DNA of 32,369 bases from Treponema sp. (GTDB lineage: Bacteria > Spirochaetota > Spirochaetia > Treponematales > Breznakiellaceae). This document shows positions 28,705 through 32,369 of the stretch, one piece after another. The number at the start of each line of letters is the position of its first letter. The stretch's first letter is position 1. A program made the translations under genes and the position numbers. The stretch is from contig JAITNP010000211.1 of the NCBI GenBank assembly GCA_031290455.1, positions 1 through 32,369 on the forward strand. Direction: 5' to 3'. Below the pieces are notes generated by a model. That model was not told the origin of the DNA and made no database searches. It saw only the letters and a program-made list of their open reading frames with translations.

Positions 28705-30543
28705 ATGGTTAAATTATCGGTCGGTATAAAGCTTAAAGGCGGATTCATTATTGTCGCGCTCATCACGCTCATCATTGGTTTTATCGGGCTTTACGGGATT
28801 GTTACGCTTTCAAAGGAATTAGAATACATGGGCGAAAACCGTATTCCAGCCATGAGGATTTTACAGGATCTTGAATGTCAGCGGGTTGTGGTACGGCTCC
28901 AAGTCTATGAATGTATGGTAACCGAGGGAAGAAGCAACCGGCTTGAGACTCTGCAAAAGATAAAACAGACCAGGGTGGGCAGCTTTAAAGATGTTGATTC
29001 CAATTGGAATCAACTCGCAACGTTTCCCTTTAGAACCACAGAAGGCCAACGCCTTATGGGGACCCTTAAAGAAACATATAACAATTGGCGGGTATCATAC
29101 CATGCGGAAATGGATAAAGAGATTGATCGTCTTATCCAAATGAAAGAAAGTCCGGAGCTTGACGCGTTTTACGATTACTTCCAGGACAGACAGCTTGAGT
29201 TAAGTCCGCATACAGACCGGTTCAGCGCGGCCCTTAACGCATTGCTGGTTCAGCAGACCGCTACAACGAATACTAGTGTCGAGGATAGTTCCGCGATGGG
29301 GAAAAGGCTTTTCGTTGTGATGTTCATATTTATGGTTGCGGGTACAATATTAGCGGTTCTCCTTGGATTCATCATCGCGGGACTTATCGTTAAACCAATC
29401 AAAAGCGCGTTTGAATTACTCAAAACCATGTCCGAAGGCAATCTAACTCAAAAGATCGAATCCAAAAGCGATGATGAAATCGGTCAAATGTTAAATCTCC
29501 TCAATACTACCCAAGATGCGATTAAAACCCTTATTTTAGCAATCCGGGACAAGGCGAGTACCCTCTTCAACATCGGCAGCGAACTGACTTCCAACATGAC
29601 AAAGACTGCCACGGCAATTAGCGAGATCACCGCCAATGTCCAGAGCATCAAGCGCCGGGTCATCAACCAGAGCGCCTCCGTCACCGAGACTAACGCCACC
29701 ATGAAGCAAGTTACCGTCAACATCGACAAGCTCAATGGCCATGTGGAAAAGCAGATCTCCAGCGTGGCCCAATCCTCCTCCGCCATCGAGGAGATGCTCG
29801 CCAATATCCAGTCGGTCACCCAGACTCTCGTCAAAAACGCCGAAAATGTCAAGAATTTGGCGGAAGCCTCGGGAATCGGCCGCTCCGGCCTTCAGGAAGT
29901 AGCCGGCGACATTCAGGAAATCGCCCGGGAGTCAGAAGGTCTTCTGGAGATCAACGCCGTGATAAAAAACATCGCCAGCCAGACCAACCTCCTGTCCATG
30001 AACGCCGCCATCGAAGCCGCCCACGCCGGGGAAGCGGGGAAGGGCTTTGCCGTAGTGGCCGACGAAATCCGCAAGCTCGCCGAAAATTCCGGCGAACAGT
30101 CCAAGACCATTTCCATGGTCCTCAAGAAGATCAAGGAATCCATCGACAAAATTACCCGGTCCACCGACAAGGTGCTCAACAAGTTTGAAGCCATCGACGG
30201 CAGCGTCAGGACCGTGTCGGACCAGGAAGAGAACATCCGGAACGCCATGGAGGAACAGGGCGCCGGGAGCAAGCAGATCCTGGAGGCTATCAGCCAATTG
30301 AAAGAAATTACCCAATTGGTCAAGGGCGGGTCGGTGGAAATGTTTGAAGGGAGCAAAGAAGTTATCAAGGAAAGTAAGAATCTGGAACTGGTAACCCAGG
30401 AGATCACCACCGGGATGAACGAGATGGCCACCGGCGCGGATCAGATCAACATCGCGGTGGACCGGGTGAATACTATCAGCGGTGCCAACAAGGAAAATAT
30501 CGACATCTTGATCCGGGAAGTTTCGCGCTTTAAGGTGGAATGA
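28705..30543 (+). CDS. Methyl-accepting chemotaxis protein (two TM, periplasmic helical sensor, HAMP, MA domain)
   Basis: TM1 '[21 protein letters not shown]', TM2 '[24 protein letters not shown]', hairpin tip '[40 protein letters not shown]'. Confidence 0.95.
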   Translation: MVKLSVGIKLKGGFIIVALITLIIGFIGLYGIVTLSKELEYMGENRIPAMRILQDLECQRVVVRLQVYECMVTEGRSNRLETLQKIKQTRVGSFKDVDSNWNQLATFPFRTTEGQRLMGTLKETYNNWRVSYHAEMDKEIDRLIQMKESPELDAFYDYFQDRQLELSPHTDRFSAALNALLVQQTATTNTSVEDSSAMGKRLFVVMFIFMVAGTILAVLLGFIIAGLIVKPIKSAFELLKTMSEGNLTQKIESKSDDEIGQMLNLLNTTQDAIKTLILAIRDKASTLFNIGSELTSNMTKTATAISEITANVQSIKRRVINQSASVTETNATMKQVTVNIDKLNGHVEKQISSVAQSSSAIEEMLANIQSVTQTLVKNAENVKNLAEASGIGRSGLQEVAGDIQEIARESEGLLEINAVIKNIASQTNLLSMNAAIEAAHAGEAGKGFAVVADEIRKLAENSGEQSKTISMVLKKIKESIDKITRSTDKVLNKFEAIDGSVRTVSDQEENIRNAMEEQGAGSKQILEAISQLKEITQLVKGGSVEMFEGSKEVIKESKNLELVTQEITTGMNEMATGADQINIAVDRVNTISGANKENIDILIREVSRFKVE

Positions 30544-30636
30544 ACCGGACTTTTATCATGGAGTGCTTGTGAAACTTCAGTTTTGCAAGAACTTCAATTA
30601 ATAATTAATAAAGATTAATAAATGAGGAGAAAAACG

Positions 30637-31872
30637 GTGAAGATTGTAAAGGCGATCTGTGCACCCGGGCGCACGGGGTTCTTTTTCGATGATCAGCGGG
30701 CCATCAAACAGGGGGCACAGGCGGACGGTGGGAGTTACTCCGGGACGCCGGTAACCCCTGGGTTCAAGGCGGTGCGTCAGGCGGGGGAGTCGATTTCGGT
30801 GATGCTGGTCCTGGAGGATGGACAGGTGGCTTATGGGGACTGCGCTGCGGTACAGTATTCCGGGGCCGGTGGGCGGGACCCCCTCTTTCTGGCCCAGGAC
30901 TTTATCCCGGTCATTGAGGAGCATATTTTCCCCTGGCTCGTGGGAAAAGAAGCGGATAGTTTCCGTACCCTCGCGGGGGAGCTGGAACATAAGACCATTG
31001 ACGGCAAACGGCTCCATACCGCCATTCGGTACGGGGTATCCCAGGGGATCCTTGACGCGGTGGCCCGGGCGAACAAGAAGCTCATGTGCGAAGTCGTGGC
31101 CGGGGAATACGGTCTCACGGTCCGCCCCGAACCAGTACCCATCTTCACCCAGAGCGGCGACACCCGGTACGACAATCCCGATAAGATGATCATCAAGGGC
31201 GCCCAGGTATTACCCCATGGGCTTATCAACAATGTAAAGACTAAGCTTGGTGAAAAGGGAGAACTCCTCCTGGACTACGTTACATGGCTCCGGAACCGGA
31301 TACAGCAGCTCCGCTTGAGCGATTCCTACGCACCGGTACTGCACCTGGATGTGTACGGTACCATCGGCCAGGTGTTTGGTAATGATAACTACGGAGGGAT
31401 GGCGGATTACCTTGCTACGTTGAGTAAGGCCGCCGCACCCTTCAAGCTGCGGATCGAAGGACCCATGGACGTGGAGGACCGGGAAAAGCAGATGCGGGCA
31501 TTGGCTGCGCTGACTACGCTCGTGGACGAGCGGGGTATCCCCGTGGAAATTGTGGCTGATGAGTGGTGCAATACCCTTGAAGACATCCGCTACTTCGCCG
31601 ATAACCGGGCAGGCCACATGGTGCAGATCAAGACTCCGGACCTGGGGGGAATCGGCAACATCGTGGAGGCGGTACTCTACTGCAAACAAAAGGGCATTGG
31701 CGCGTACCAGGGAGGCACCTGCAACGAGACCGACCGGTCCGCTCAGGTATGCGTCCACCTGGCCATGGCCACCCGGCCCGACCAGATCCTCGCGAAGCCT
31801 GGTATGGGGGTGGATGAGGGGTACATGATCGTCTACAACGAGATGCAGCGGATCATCGCCCTGCTGAAATAG
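30637..31872 (+). CDS. mal: Methylaspartate ammonia-lyase (EC 4.3.1.2)
   Basis: Near-identical motifs to clostridial MAL: 'GFFFDDQRAIKQGA', 'GDCAAVQYSGAGGRDPLFLAQDFIPVIE', 'HLDVYGTIG', 'LRIEGPMDVEDREKQM', 'GHMVQIKTPDLGGIGNI', 'GGTCNETDRSAQ'. GTG start at 30637 behind GAGGAG. Confidence 0.92.
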   Translation: MKIVKAICAPGRTGFFFDDQRAIKQGAQADGGSYSGTPVTPGFKAVRQAGESISVMLVLEDGQVAYGDCAAVQYSGAGGRDPLFLAQDFIPVIEEHIFPWLVGKEADSFRTLAGELEHKTIDGKRLHTAIRYGVSQGILDAVARANKKLMCEVVAGEYGLTVRPEPVPIFTQSGDTRYDNPDKMIIKGAQVLPHGLINNVKTKLGEKGELLLDYVTWLRNRIQQLRLSDSYAPVLHLDVYGTIGQVFGNDNYGGMADYLATLSKAAAPFKLRIEGPMDVEDREKQMRALAALTTLVDERGIPVEIVADEWCNTLEDIRYFADNRAGHMVQIKTPDLGGIGNIVEAVLYCKQKGIGAYQGGTCNETDRSAQVCVHLAMATRPDQILAKPGMGVDEGYMIVYNEMQRIIALLK

Positions 31873-31960
31873 CCCCTTTCAAAATGCCGGCACAGGAAAA
31901 GATTAGAATGAAAAAGCTCATGATTCTGCCGCTGCTTGATGCGGTGGATACCTAAACCGA

Positions 31961-32047
31961 AAAAAAGAAGAAAACCGCAACGTTTAAAGAAGGGAGAAAT
32001 GGAGTTTTGTATTAAAAATTTCTTTTAACTTCTTTGAAACGTTGCGG
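31961..32047 (-). terminator. Large hairpin with minus-strand U-rich tail; probable terminator for the Rpn-like gene or a small palindromic element
   Basis: CCGCAACGTTTAAAGAAG (31975-31992) / CTTCTTTGAAACGTTGCGG (32029-32047), complementary with one bulge; minus strand continues into TTTTCTTCTTTTTTT. Confidence 0.55.
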
Positions 32048-32084
32048 CTAAAAAATTCGAAGTCCTTAACCGGTTGACATTGAT

Positions 32085-32369
32085 TCACCATGGACTTGGG
32101 TTACTTGAATCCAAAGGTCTCCTGATTTCTGCTTCACTGGTAATGCCTTGTCTGATAAGCTCCAAGACTTGATCAACGCCTTCCGCCTTGCCTTTCACCT
32201 TTCCTCTCGCCTCGCCTTCCGCAATACCTTCCACCCAGCCGTCCGCCTTGCTCACTTTAAGGGCGGTATCCAAATTCCATTCAGTTACTAACATATTTAT
32301 GACCTCCGATCCATGTAAATATAAGAAATCTCTCAAGATATTGTGTTCTATACAGTATCTCACAGCCGC
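32085..32369 (-). CDS. C-terminus of an Rpn/PD-(D/E)XK nuclease-transposase-like protein, 5' end outside the window
   Basis: 'RYCIEHNILRDFLYLHGSEVINMLVTEWNLDTALKVSKADGWVEGIAEGEARGKVKGKAEGVDQVLELIRQGIT', the usual tail of this family. Confidence 0.65.
   Translation of the reverse strand, partial: AAVRYCIEHNILRDFLYLHGSEVINMLVTEWNLDTALKVSKADGWVEGIAEGEARGKVKGKAEGVDQVLELIRQGITSEAEIRRPLDSSNPSPW

Noticed and set aside
29913-30431. 172-aa minus-strand ORF in the MCP signalling domain
   Set aside because: Mirror of the repetitive, highly conserved MCP sequence; typical spurious ORF.
32200-32260. Repetitive 'AEGEARGKVKGKAEG' segment suggesting a novel repeat
   Set aside because: Charged Gly/Glu repeats are usual in the C-terminal tails of Rpn/PD-(D/E)XK transposase-like proteins.
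1-32369. CRISPR array, tRNA/rRNA genes, prophage or defence island
   Set aside because: No regularly spaced direct repeats, no tRNA or rRNA-like stretch and no phage or defence proteins recognised by eye; a tRNAscan/Infernal run would settle small RNAs.

Overview
The window is a gene-dense, moderately GC-rich bacterial chromosome segment. Protein content suggests a Treponema-like spirochete (inference, no phylogeny run). Left part: a DeoR-type regulator (5' truncated), then E2, E3 and fused-E1 genes of a 2-oxoacid/acetoin-type dehydrogenase complex, then an SDR with an unexplained ~156-aa N-terminal extension. Next: an RlmK-like methyltransferase, a CsgG/LpoB-like lipoprotein, a polar amino-acid ABC transporter and hflX. 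The middle holds conserved minus-strand genes (rpmE, rho, cinA C-domain, bactofilin, response regulator, lnt, HU, rpsT) plus a 56-aa zinc-ribbon gene missing from the ORF track, followed by an RluA-family synthase and folC. Right part: a SsuABC/ThiXYZ-like transporter, a ~1.1 kb decayed region with remnants of two toxin-antitoxin modules and a nested inverted repeat, then holB, cvpA, murG, a methyl-accepting chemotaxis protein, methylaspartate ammonia-lyase and a truncated Rpn/PD-(D/E)XK-type ORF. I see no clear defence island, CRISPR array, rRNA or tRNA. Best second-look items: the SDR extension in the dehydrogenase operon, the fused TA remnants, G9 tracts inside lnt and murG, the nested palindrome, the rho leader and disordered N-terminus, and the small zinc-ribbon gene.
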